Positions 44,052-52,889 of a stretch of DNA of 64,000 nucleotides are shown here, piece after piece. Below the pieces are notes generated by a model, which worked only from the letters and a program-made list of their open reading frames with translations, made no database searches and was not told the origin of the DNA. Origin of the DNA: DASSBQ01 sp040981125 (GTDB lineage Bacteria > Nitrospirota > Nitrospiria > Nitrospirales > Nitrospiraceae); contig JANRMQ010000005.1 in NCBI GenBank assembly GCA_040981125.1, positions 186,001 to 250,000 on the forward strand. Reading direction: 5' to 3'. The position numbers and the translations under genes were made by a program. Numbering within the stretch: the first letter of the stretch is position 1; the number at the start of each line of letters is the position of its first letter.

Positions 44052-46298
44052 ATGATCAAAGACATGTGGGTTACCAGAATTCTTGTTCTCTTGGCACTGA
44101 TAGGCACGAGTGATGAGGTGGCGTGGAGCTATAAGGAGTCGACACATGCACAGATTGCGAGGGATGCATTTAAGTACATGATTCAACGGCAGGCAGAGGA
44201 TATGGACGGTCATGTGTACGATTATCGTAATGGTTGGACTAGTCAGAAAGACTACGAGATCGCCTTGCAGTGGCTGGGGTTGAATTCTAATGCTGATCCG
44301 AAGGTCATTGAGCACAATATGAATGCCCTTTTTGAGGCGGTTGCAGATGAAGCGGCGAATACCGATCATTTTCGCGATATAGGCTTTCGTCCGACAACCT
44401 TGTGGTCGAAATTCATAGGGTTATTCAGCGACGATTGTGTAAAGGAAATCCAAGATCACAACTTTACCTCCTTACAACATTTTTATCTGACAAACGAGAC
44501 CGATGATTTATGGCGGATTCCGGGATATACATACGATTTGAGTAATCGGGACGATATTGATGAAACGGCTTTTAGTTTCTTCAATAGGTTTGTAGGGATG
44601 AAAGTGTCAATGGATTGCTCGAAGCTATCGAAATATGAGGACGACCCAGACGTTCTCAAGCCAAGCCTTTTTGAAAAGAATTGGGATCTCGATCTCAAAT
44701 ATGTGCGATTCCCTCCTATAACAAGCATGGCTCGATGGTACTACATGAAGTTTCTTGCCTCTCCTTCTGCGGGCCCTGGTCCGAGACACATTCAATATTT
44801 AGGGCCCATTCTCCATGCGCTAGGAGATGTAACTGTTCCGTATCACGTCGTGGGAATATTGGGACATGGCCACCATGAATACGAGGCGTTAATACGAGAT
44901 TCATATCCAGAACTCTATGACTCAAAACGTATTCGGCAGTATCTTACCCACGCCGAATCAGACCAGAATCTTTCTTCGGAACAGAACCTAATACATGCTA
45001 GTCTTGACGACACACTAGATCCTATTCGCATCATGGAGAATCTTGCACAATACACTTTGCGATACGAGGGTAAGCGGCGCGATCCAATAAATTACCGATT
45101 CAAACCTGGGATCACAAGTGACGTCGAGAATAAACTCCGTGGGCGCGATCTGCTAAATCTGGCCGTATCTGCCAATATAGTTCTATTCAGGAGCGCCTTT
45201 GGAGATTGGCAAAAGGCACACCGACTAACTAAGGAAAAATTGACCAACGCACCGGAATCGGGTGGGCTACAAGGGAGGGGGCCAAGTGTGGATCCTTATG
45301 TTGTGGAATATCCCATTCCGGTCCAGCACGGCCTTGCTGTGATCCCACATAGCGACGTGTCTGAACTCACTGTGCGGGACTTTCTTCCGCTGACGTGGCT
45401 GGATAGATTGCCCAATGTTGCGTTACGTTCGCGGCTAGAAGCACTTTATACGGACCTTATTCGGAAGCTCGCGGAGCTGATCAATGCTAACAGCGGCGCT
45501 GCTCTATCCGGGGCTGTTAAAAAGCAAATGAGCTGTGAGTTGTTTCCGGTCTTCTATGAGATTTTTGGCAAAGGAGCTCAGAACAGCATTGGTGGTGATT
45601 ATCCGCCTCAGACGGCAATATTGAGGCTCTCCTCATCAGAGCAGACGTACATGTTGCACGGTCCTAGATTTCAGACTCCTCGCAATGATACCGGAAGTAC
45701 TGGCCGAACATACCAAGATTTGCACCATAGAAAACGTTTGTATGAACAAGTATTTACCGCCATGCAGTTAATCACGGCGGATGTACTTAGAGAAAGTATG
45801 GCAATGAATCGCTTGTCCATGGAAGCATCTGACAGGGCAATCGAGCAGACTCCGGCTGTCTGTGGAGGCTTACCGTCGTGCCTCACCATGTACAAAGACT
45901 TGCTTGAGCAGACGTCAGGTCATCATGTACGGCTTCAAGCAAATTTGGATGAAGCGAAACGTGCCGTGGAAACCTCTTACGAGACCGCAAGGCAGATCGT
46001 GAATAGTGCGGGTGGGAATATACCGCAAGGCGTGGGTCCGGCAGAATTTTATGCGAAATTAGATATGTATTATGATTTAGGCGATGAAGATACTAAGAAC
46101 AGAATATTTCTCGCTGAGCAAAATCTCATGGAGGCGCGATTTAGAGAGAGTGAGGTGAAAAAGCACTTGATTCAATCAAAATTAGACAGGGATGAGTTTG
46201 CTGAAAGAATAGGACGAATCAAGGATTTGTGGAGAGATATCGAGTCCATCGGCTTAGGAGACAAGCATGACGGCCTAGAGTCCGGAGTGGAGAAATAG
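44052..46298 (+). CDS. Large secreted protein with PLC/P1-nuclease-like zinc domain
   Basis: From the ATG at 44052 (GGAGGTG upstream) the protein has 748 residues. A signal peptide (hydrophobic run about residues 7-20) ends near VAWS, giving a mature N terminus beginning with or near Trp and followed by THAQIARDAF. HALGDVTVPYH and GHHEYEALI (about residues 250-285) fit the His-x-x-x-Asp...His...His-x-x-x-Glu layout of zinc phospholipase C/S1-P1 nucleases. The last ~250 residues are helical and possibly coiled coil. The gene is AT-rich (29 of 60 bases G+C at 44161-44220) and follows an IS remnant, suggesting transfer. Enzyme activity is inference. Confidence 0.6.
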   Translation: MIKDMWVTRILVLLALIGTSDEVAWSYKESTHAQIARDAFKYMIQRQAEDMDGHVYDYRNGWTSQKDYEIALQWLGLNSNADPKVIEHNMNALFEAVADEAANTDHFRDIGFRPTTLWSKFIGLFSDDCVKEIQDHNFTSLQHFYLTNETDDLWRIPGYTYDLSNRDDIDETAFSFFNRFVGMKVSMDCSKLSKYEDDPDVLKPSLFEKNWDLDLKYVRFPPITSMARWYYMKFLASPSAGPGPRHIQYLGPILHALGDVTVPYHVVGILGHGHHEYEALIRDSYPELYDSKRIRQYLTHAESDQNLSSEQNLIHASLDDTLDPIRIMENLAQYTLRYEGKRRDPINYRFKPGITSDVENKLRGRDLLNLAVSANIVLFRSAFGDWQKAHRLTKEKLTNAPESGGLQGRGPSVDPYVVEYPIPVQHGLAVIPHSDVSELTVRDFLPLTWLDRLPNVALRSRLEALYTDLIRKLAELINANSGAALSGAVKKQMSCELFPVFYEIFGKGAQNSIGGDYPPQTAILRLSSSEQTYMLHGPRFQTPRNDTGSTGRTYQDLHHRKRLYEQVFTAMQLITADVLRESMAMNRLSMEASDRAIEQTPAVCGGLPSCLTMYKDLLEQTSGHHVRLQANLDEAKRAVETSYETARQIVNSAGGNIPQGVGPAEFYAKLDMYYDLGDEDTKNRIFLAEQNLMEARFRESEVKKHLIQSKLDRDEFAERIGRIKDLWRDIESIGLGDKHDGLESGVEK

Positions 46299-46508
46299 TC
46301 AAAGTTCCACAATGAGAATTCGCTGCCCGTACAAATAGCGTCTCAACTTCATATTCTGTTAACGCTGCGCCAGCAGATCATTGCCGCCGCTGATCGGGAA
46401 CCTTTTGGCAGCTGCTGTTGGACATGGCATGCCAGGATCTTTGCGGAAGCGGAATCACGTGCTCGATAAGGCTTGCGGAGGACAACAACTATCCAGGGAG
46501 TAGACGCT

Positions 46509-46916
46509 ATGTCAGAGAAGTTCTTCAGCATCCCCAAAGAGATCATCCGGCTGGGAGGGTCTCTTTCCAGCGGCGGGAATAACGCCTCGGCGGAGCTACC
46601 GATTGTCGATCTTGGAAAGAAAAAGGCCTTCATGCTGCACATGGGCAGCGTATGGATCATGGAGGACGGGCCCATTGAGCATCTCTCTGCACGGATGGTC
46701 ATTAAAGACAGCAAGGATCTCCCCACCGCCTCCATGGCCATACCGATCGCGCCGTCTGGCCGATTGAGATCCGACGGGTCGGGCATCTTTGTCGGGACCG
46801 TGCAGGGACCGATTCCCGTCGGGCCTGGGGAAAAATTATGCTTCCAGGTTCAATGGAAAGCCGGCACCGGCACATTGTCGTTCCATGCCAACGCCTGGGG
46901 CTACGCGGCCCACTGA
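46509..46916 (+). CDS. Hypothetical protein, 135 aa
   Basis: The soluble protein is beta-rich with glycine-containing turns (LGGSLSSGGNN, PVGPGEKLCFQVQWKAGTGTLSF) and no signal peptide. I recognise no family. The ATG at 46509 follows GGGAG; the frame is open 12 codons further upstream without a ribosome site. It ends 48 bases before the acetyltransferase pseudogene. Confidence 0.55.
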   Translation: MSEKFFSIPKEIIRLGGSLSSGGNNASAELPIVDLGKKKAFMLHMGSVWIMEDGPIEHLSARMVIKDSKDLPTASMAIPIAPSGRLRSDGSGIFVGTVQGPIPVGPGEKLCFQVQWKAGTGTLSFHANAWGYAAH

Positions 46917-46963
46917 GAAAACTGAATGGGTTGCGTATCACGCGTGTCACCCGTGGTTCTTGC

Positions 46964-47412
46964 ATGAAAGTTCCCGACCTGACCATCCGTCCAGCTGTGA
47001 ACGCCGATCTACCGGACATCCTTCGGCTGTATGCGCAGCCGGCGCTCGATGACGGATGCGTAATTTCTATCGCCGAAGCGGAGCAGATCTTTGAACGCAT
47101 GGCCCGCTATCCGGACTATGCCGTTTATGTCGCGGTGGTGGAGAACAGAATCGTCGGGACGTTTGGCCTGCTTATCATGGATAACCTCGGTCACCTGGGG
47201 GCTCCGGCATCGTGGAAGATGTGGCGGTCGAACCCCACGTTCAGGGGCAGGGTGTCGGAAAAGCCATGATGGCCCAGGCGATCAAGCTCTGCAGAGAACG
47301 CGGCTGCTATAAGATGGTTATCTCGTCCAACCTGAAGCGCCCCAAGGCCCATGCTTTCTACGAGTCCTTGGGATTCGAGCGGCACGGCTATAGCTTTCGG
47401 CTGATGCTCTAA
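46964..47412 (+). pseudogene. GNAT-family N-acetyltransferase, frameshifted
   Basis: The first frame (from ATG 46964) gives LTIRPAVNADLPDILRLYAQ, YVAVVENRIVGTFGLLIMDNLGH; the other frame continues as GIVEDVAVEPHVQGQGVGKAMMAQAIKLC to AFYESLGFERHG. The acetyl-CoA motif Q-x-x-G-V/I-G is intact in the second part. Adding one G to the five-G run at 47197-47201 restores a single protein of 149 residues. As written the first part ends at 47269 with a wrong tail. This could be a genuine loss, a phase-variable tract or a sequencing error. Confidence 0.75.
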
Positions 47413-47699
47413 AACAGCCGTTCAATGCCGGCAGCCTCCGACACAACAACTCCTATAGAGACGCGGCCATCCTCGTACGGGCCTGCGCGGAGTATTGCTC
47501 CCATAGGAATAGTACGGGGCGAGAAGCAGAACCATGGCTGGCTCGGCGCCTATCCTCGTCCGGCGGCCTGATCACGCAAGGTCCTCAGACAGCGCCGGGT
47601 TTTCAGACGCTTACGGAGCGGGAAATCAGGCTACTGTCGGGACCCGCCGCTTCTCGATATGGTTGCAATGGGCGGGGGGATACCCCCATACTAACGGCC

Positions 47700-50291
47700 A
47701 TGCCGGACAAACTGTGCGCTGCGACGCCGGACGCGACGATCGCGCGATATTGCATTCTGCTCGAGGTCTCGGAAGCCATCGCCGCTCACCGGGATCTGCA
47801 CGAACTGTTTCGTGATCTCGCTCAGCGGCTCCCGCAGGTGGTCAATGTGAATTTTGTCGCACTGTCCCTGCACGATGAGGATCGACAGATGATGAAGCTG
47901 CATACGCTGCAGGCCAATGTGCCGGCCGACATCGTGGGCGGTCATGAAGAACCCATTGATGACACTCCGGCAGGATTGGTTTTGCAAACTCAACAGCCGC
48001 TGATTATCGCCGACATTGCCGGGGAATATCGCTGGCCGACTGTCACCGGGAGGATGCAGGAGGACGGCATCCAATCATTGTGCATCGTTCCGTTGACGAC
48101 GGCGCTCCGGCGGCTGGGGGCCATGGGATTTGCGAGCCAGCAGAAACGCGCCTACGACGAGACGGACATGGAGTTCCTCCGGCAGGTCGGCAAACAAGTC
48201 GCCGTGGCGGTGGACAATGTCCTGCACCATCAGGATCTCGCGCGTGATCGGGACCGGTTGCGGTTGCTCCTGGAAGTCTCGGAATCCATCGCGCTGCACC
48301 GAGACTTGGAAGACCTGTTTCGTGATCTGGCCCAACGGCTCCCCCATGTCGTCCCGTTCGATTATATCAATGCTGTCCTGCATGAGGCCGCGGGGGATGT
48401 GATGCGCCTCCGCCTTCTCATCACCTCGAAACCCAGCACGATCAATCCGGGCCTGCAGTTGACTGTCGAGGAATCGCCGGGGGGATTGGTGTGGAAAACG
48501 CAGCAGCCGTTGATTGTGAACGACGTCGCGCTGGAGCATCGCTTCCCCAAGTTGACGGGAATGCTTCAGGCGAACGGCGTCCAATCGTTTTGTGTGGTGC
48601 CTCTCACGACGGCCCAGCGCCGCCTCGGCGCCATGGGATTTGGAAGCCTGCAACCGAAAGTCTATCAACAAGCGGAACTCGACTTCATGCAACAGGTGGC
48701 GAAGCAAGTTGCGGTTGCGGTCGATAACGCGCTCAACAGCGAGAGCGCGATTGCTTCGCAACGGCAGTTGGAGCGGGAACGCGACCGCCAGCGGCTGCTG
48801 TTGGAAATCAACAATGCCGTGGTTTCGCACCTCGCTCTGGAAGACCTGTTCCCGGCCGTCAGCGCTTGCCTGCGAAAGGTCATCCAGCATGACGGATCGA
48901 GTCTAGTCTTGCATGACCGGGACCAGGGTCGCTACCGAGTGCATGTCCTGCACTTCGCGAAGAACGAATCCTTCATCGAGGAAGGGCGCGTCGACTCGGA
49001 TTGCACCACCCCGGCCGGAATCGCGATCACCACCAGGAAACCCGTCGTGCTCGGCGAGGAAGATCTCCGACACCTCTGCTCCGAATCGCCCGTCGTGCAG
49101 CGGTTGCTTGCCGAAGGCGTGAAGGCCTTTTGCTCCGTCCCTCTCTTGTCCTACGATCGGGCCCTGGGGGCGTTGAATGTGGGCCGGCGCGGCGAGGACA
49201 GATTTACGCAGGAGGACGTGGAGCTCTTGAGTCAGGTGGCGCACCAGATCGCGATCGCGGTCGAGAACGCGTTGGTTCACAAAGAAGTGCAGGGGCTCAA
49301 AGAGCGGCTTGCGAGAGAAAAGTTCTATCTCGAGGATGAAATCAAGACGGACTATAACTTCGAAGAAATCATCGGGGACAGCGCCGCGCTGAAACAGGTC
49401 CTCAAACAGGTCGAAGTGGTGGCGCCGACGGATTCCACCGTGATGGTGATGGGGGAGACGGGCACCGGCAAGGAGCTGATCGCCCGCGCCATCCATGACC
49501 GGAGCAGCCGGCGGCAACGAACCTTCATCAAAATGAATTGCGCGGCCATTCCGACCGGTCTATTGGAAAGCGAGTTATTCGGCCACGAAAAAGGCGCGTT
49601 TACCGGGGCGATTGCGCAGCGGATCGGCCGTTTCGAACTCGCCGACGGCGGCACCCTCTTCCTGGATGAAGTCGGCGACATTCCGCTGGAGTTGCAGTCG
49701 AAGCTGTTGCGGGTCCTTCAAGAGCAGGAATTCGAACGGTTGGGCGGTGCGCGGACCATCCGAGTCAATGTGCGGCTGGTGGCGGCTACGAACCGTGATC
49801 TGGCTCGCATGGTGGCGGACGGCCAGTTTCGAAGCGATCTTTATTACCGGCTCAACGTGTTTCCGGTGACCGTGCCGGCGCTTCGGCATCGCCCGGAAGA
49901 CGTGCCGCTTCTGGTGCGGCACTTCGCGCAGAAGTTCGCCAAGCGCATGAACAAGAACATCGAGTCGATCTCGAATGAGCAAATGGCGACGCTGTTGCAG
50001 TACGACTGGCCCGGTAATGTTCGTGAGCTTGAAAATCTTATTGAACGGGCCGTTATTTTGTCGCAGGGAACCGAGCTGCATGTGCCGTTGGAGCGGCGCC
50101 AGGCGGCCAAGGTTCAGCCGAGCGACGGCCTGGCGACCCTGGAAGCGGCGGAGCGCGATCATATCCTGCGGGCTCTTCAGGCGACGAAGTGGGTCATCGG
50201 CGGTCCCGCCGGCGCGGCGGCGAAACTCGGCATGAAGCGGACCACGCTCCAATCCAAAATCATGAAGCTGGGCATCTCGCGACCCTCCTAG
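47700..50291 (+). CDS. Sigma-54-dependent activator with three GAF domains
   Basis: The 863-residue protein contains three GAF sensor domains (about residues 15-165, 190-345 and 370-525), then a AAA+ domain (about 550-790) with Walker A GETGTGKE near 583 and the sigma-54 contact motif GAFTGA near 633, and a Fis-type helix-turn-helix at the C terminus. This layout resembles FhlA/NorR-like enhancer-binding proteins activated by small ligands rather than phosphorylation. The first two GAFs are similar to one another, suggesting a duplication. The target promoter is not evident; no clear -24/-12 box was found nearby. Confidence 0.92.
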   Translation: MPDKLCAATPDATIARYCILLEVSEAIAAHRDLHELFRDLAQRLPQVVNVNFVALSLHDEDRQMMKLHTLQANVPADIVGGHEEPIDDTPAGLVLQTQQPLIIADIAGEYRWPTVTGRMQEDGIQSLCIVPLTTALRRLGAMGFASQQKRAYDETDMEFLRQVGKQVAVAVDNVLHHQDLARDRDRLRLLLEVSESIALHRDLEDLFRDLAQRLPHVVPFDYINAVLHEAAGDVMRLRLLITSKPSTINPGLQLTVEESPGGLVWKTQQPLIVNDVALEHRFPKLTGMLQANGVQSFCVVPLTTAQRRLGAMGFGSLQPKVYQQAELDFMQQVAKQVAVAVDNALNSESAIASQRQLERERDRQRLLLEINNAVVSHLALEDLFPAVSACLRKVIQHDGSSLVLHDRDQGRYRVHVLHFAKNESFIEEGRVDSDCTTPAGIAITTRKPVVLGEEDLRHLCSESPVVQRLLAEGVKAFCSVPLLSYDRALGALNVGRRGEDRFTQEDVELLSQVAHQIAIAVENALVHKEVQGLKERLAREKFYLEDEIKTDYNFEEIIGDSAALKQVLKQVEVVAPTDSTVMVMGETGTGKELIARAIHDRSSRRQRTFIKMNCAAIPTGLLESELFGHEKGAFTGAIAQRIGRFELADGGTLFLDEVGDIPLELQSKLLRVLQEQEFERLGGARTIRVNVRLVAATNRDLARMVADGQFRSDLYYRLNVFPVTVPALRHRPEDVPLLVRHFAQKFAKRMNKNIESISNEQMATLLQYDWPGNVRELENLIERAVILSQGTELHVPLERRQAAKVQPSDGLATLEAAERDHILRALQATKWVIGGPAGAAAKLGMKRTTLQSKIMKLGISRPS

Positions 50292-50329
50292 TTCCTCCTC
50301 GTGACTTGTCCGACGATTCCATAGCGTGC

Positions 50330-50490
50330 GCCGACTATTCGGCGCCCTGCCGTTCGATCGGCACGGCAGCCTTCGTCACGGCATGGCGAAGCCACCGGTC
50401 AGGACAACCGCCTTCCGATAAAAATTCCTCTACACACTGACACTTGCGTCGGCCGGGCCGCCGGGTCTGTTGTCTGGAACAGGCTATGCG
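50330..50490 (+). repeat. Intergenic repeat, copy A
   Basis: Starting CGACTATTCGGCG, with TGCCGTTCGATCGGCA and AGCCTTCGTCA, and ending TCTGGAACAGGCTATGCG, this stretch matches copy B at 51835-51998 in order and spacing of blocks. GCCGTTCGATCGGC can form a hairpin. It occupies most of the 420-base gap between the sigma-54 activator and a small membrane protein. No ORF is convincing in the gap. Confidence 0.55.
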
Positions 50491-50711
50491 AAACCTTGCA
50501 CCGTTCAGGTGAGCTACCGGCATTGCCATACGAAGGAAATCTGCGCCCATGTCGTGGATGTTGGTATTCATTTCCTGCTTTGTTCCCGTGATGCTACTGC
50601 TTGCCCTCTATGTCTTGGAGGGTGGCACAGACCTCCGATGAAAACCGCCGCCGCGTGCCGGGCATCGAACTTCGGACGGTCCGCGCGGTCGCTCAAAAAA
50701 GGATGATGATT

Positions 50712-51035
50712 ATGGAAACTCGAAACAACAACAATCCAGGTGACCGGGGAATCCGGGGGATCGGATGGTTCGGAGGCGCCGTCGGCGCGTTGCTGCTCGC
50801 CGGCCTCGTCCTTGAGCTGTTGGCCCACCAGATGTTCGGACCAACCGATGTGGCGACGCTCCTCTTGGCCCTCTATTTAGCCGGCTGGCTTTCGATTCTG
50901 GGAATCGTCGGATTCCTGATCTTCTCACTCGCATGGTTGCTGAGGCGGCCTGGCGTCGGTTCTGCTACGGCGAGTACGTTGACGGCGGAGGATGACCGCT
51001 CCATCAGGTCACATGACCTTAACCGAGTCGCATAA
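50712..51035 (+). CDS. Small two-helix membrane protein
   Basis: The 107-residue protein (ATG 50712, AAAGGA upstream) has two transmembrane segments (about residues 18-38 and 50-74) with short soluble ends. I recognise no family. It is followed by an SDR gene whose ribosome site lies 20 bases after its end, so the two are probably co-transcribed. Role unknown. Confidence 0.6.
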   Translation: METRNNNNPGDRGIRGIGWFGGAVGALLLAGLVLELLAHQMFGPTDVATLLLALYLAGWLSILGIVGFLIFSLAWLLRRPGVGSATASTLTAEDDRSIRSHDLNRVA

Positions 51036-51075
51036 ACAATCGAGGGACAGGAAGATAGGAAAGGAGCAGTGCACT

Positions 51076-51810
51076 ATGAGCGCACTACGCGGGAAAACAG
51101 CGATCGTGACCGGCGCGTCGGCCGGCATCGGGCGGGCAATTGCGGAGCGCCTCGCTCAGGAGGGGGCCACCGTTGTGGTCAACTATGGCACGAGCGCCGA
51201 CAAAGCAACGGCCGTCGTAGCCGGGATTGAATCGAAAGGCGGCAAAGCCATCGCCGTGCAAGCCGACATGAGCAAAGTTGCGGATGTGCGCCGATTGATT
51301 CAAGAGACCGCGCAGCGCTTTGGGCGGCTGGATATTTTGGTGAACAATGCCGGCATGGCGCTCTTTAAATCGTTGGATGAGACAACGGAACAGGAATTCG
51401 ATCAAGTGCTGAATCTGAACACGAAGGGGCCGTATTTTGCCATGCAGGAGGCGGCCAAGGTAATGAACGATGGAGGCCGTATCGTGAACATCTCCACAGA
51501 CGGAACTCATATGGGCTTTCCGGGTGTGACGGCCTATCTGGCTAGCAAAGGCGCGTTGGAGCAGGTTACCAAAGGACTGGCCCATGAGCTGGCGTCAAGA
51601 GGCGTCACGGTCAATACCGTGTCGCCGGGTTTCACGGAAACGGCGATGTTGCCGGACGCCTTTCGTGAGACGGGCGCACAAATGTCACCGCTGAAGCGAT
51701 TGGGGACGCCGCAGGACATTGCCGACGTGGTTCTGTTCCTCGTGAGCGATCAGGTGCGCTGGCTCACGGGCCAGAATATCCATGCGAGCGGTGGTGTCGT
51801 GAGGCAATAA
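51076..51810 (+). CDS. SDR family oxidoreductase
   Basis: The 244-residue classical SDR has TGASAGIGRAIA for the cofactor, NNAGMA, the catalytic Ser in IVNISTDG, and Tyr-x3-Lys in TAYLASKGAL. Ends with GQNIHASGGVVRQ. It belongs with 3-ketoacyl-reductase-like SDRs, probably NADP-dependent (no acidic residue at the end of beta-2). The ATG at 51076 follows AAAGGAGCAGTG. Substrate unknown. Confidence 0.9.
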   Translation: MSALRGKTAIVTGASAGIGRAIAERLAQEGATVVVNYGTSADKATAVVAGIESKGGKAIAVQADMSKVADVRRLIQETAQRFGRLDILVNNAGMALFKSLDETTEQEFDQVLNLNTKGPYFAMQEAAKVMNDGGRIVNISTDGTHMGFPGVTAYLASKGALEQVTKGLAHELASRGVTVNTVSPGFTETAMLPDAFRETGAQMSPLKRLGTPQDIADVVLFLVSDQVRWLTGQNIHASGGVVRQ

Positions 51811-51834
51811 TTTACCCTCCTCCATCATGACGAC

Positions 51835-51998
51835 GCCGATCGTTCGGCGCGGTGCCGTTCCCTCGGCACGAAGCCTTCGTCAGTCCCATCCCTCCGTTCA
51901 TGGCTTCCAGATATCCACGGTGCAATGAAAACCTCCATTGGAACCGGCACTTACATGGAATCCTTCCCTTGGCTTCCCCCTCTGGAACGATCTATGCG
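51835..51998 (+). repeat. Intergenic repeat, copy B
   Basis: Blocks CCGATCGTTCGGCG, GTGCCGTTCCCTCGGCAC (itself a hairpin), AGCCTTCGTCA and TCTGGAACGATCTATGCG match copy A at 50330-50490 with nearly the same overall length. It lies in the 311-base gap before a small zinc-ribbon gene. The remaining bases of the gap show no gene. Confidence 0.55.
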
Positions 51999-52121
51999 AT
52001 GGGTCCACCTGCCGATAACAAGCGAAACCCTTTCATTGAAGTACGGTCGTGGAAAGGAGGCCTGACATTGCTTTCGGCGGCCGGCGGTTCCAAAGGACGG
52101 ATCAAAGAAAGGAGACGACAG

Positions 52122-52337
52122 ATGAGCATGATGACCACATGTCCGGAAAAGAAGCTGAAGAAGGAGAATCCGGCCGGTTGGAAAATTGCCGGCCTCACCT
52201 GCTCACGGTGCAACGGTCTGATGGTGAGTGAGGAGTATGGCGATTTCCCGGCGCGGCGTTGCATACAATGCGGGGAAGTCATCGATCCGGTCATCCTCCA
52301 GAACCGTCAACGGCCTGTGCCGATCGGCATAGGCTGA
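52122..52337 (+). CDS. Small zinc-ribbon protein, 71 aa
   Basis: Two CxxC pairs (CSRC and CIQC) about 26 residues apart form a likely zinc ribbon; the rest is short and basic. AAAGGAGACGACAG precedes the ATG at 52122. A long in-frame extension to 51852 runs through repeat copy B and is not coding. It lies 21 bases before the cupin gene and may share its transcript. Role unknown, possibly nucleic-acid binding. Confidence 0.7.
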   Translation: MSMMTTCPEKKLKKENPAGWKIAGLTCSRCNGLMVSEEYGDFPARRCIQCGEVIDPVILQNRQRPVPIGIG

Positions 52338-52358
52338 CTGTCACGAGAGGGAACAACG

Positions 52359-52877
52359 ATGAAAACCTTGATGTTGTCATTCATATTGATGTCCACGGCC
52401 ATCACGCTGCCGCCGGTCATGGCCGCCGGCCAGGATTTACACGATGCTTCGCAGAGGCCGCACGCGAGCATGCCGAAAGAACTTGCCGGTGCCCCGGAAA
52501 AGGACTGGAAGAGCATTGCCATTGAATTGCCGCCGGGAGGGGTCGATTCATGGCAGTTGCGTCCGGAGGGCGAGCTGCTGTATGTGCTTGAAGGAGCAGG
52601 ACGACTGGAACTCGACGGAAAGCCGGCGATGGCCTTGAATCCCGGCACGGTCGCGAGACTCGATGGGGTGCCCCGGCATCTGGTGAAGAACACCAGCCGC
52701 ACGAAGATACTGAAGATCCTGGTTGTGTTTATTCAGCACAAAGGACAACCGCACCCCCTGCTCGCAGAGCGGACGGCGCAAGGAGGCCGGGACGCCGCCG
52801 GAGGGCCGCTTGCAATGGATGGCGATCCCGGCGTACACGATCGTGCGCAGCACGCGCCGGTGGGCCTCATATTCTAA
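52359..52877 (+). CDS. Secreted cupin-domain protein
   Basis: A signal peptide (about residues 1-22, ending MAAG) precedes a single cupin barrel with PPGGVDSWQLRPEGELLYVLEGAGRLELDGK and LVKNTSRTKILKILVVFI. Some metal-binding His are replaced: the first cupin motif lacks the HxH pair, so it may not bind metal. Placed directly before an RND efflux operon (13 bases), it may be co-transcribed. Function unknown. Confidence 0.75.
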   Translation: MKTLMLSFILMSTAITLPPVMAAGQDLHDASQRPHASMPKELAGAPEKDWKSIAIELPPGGVDSWQLRPEGELLYVLEGAGRLELDGKPAMALNPGTVARLDGVPRHLVKNTSRTKILKILVVFIQHKGQPHPLLAERTAQGGRDAAGGPLAMDGDPGVHDRAQHAPVGLIF

Positions 52878-52889
52878 GAAGGTGGGTGG

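Noticed and set aside
43523..44113. Complete transposase gene
   Set aside because: The frame runs past the end of the transposase similarity into the leader of the next gene; the catalytic C-terminal part is absent.
46420..46445. TGGCATG...TTGC as a sigma-54 promoter before the GAF activator
   Set aside because: The spacing between the two elements is wrong for a -24/-12 promoter and it lies far from the gene.
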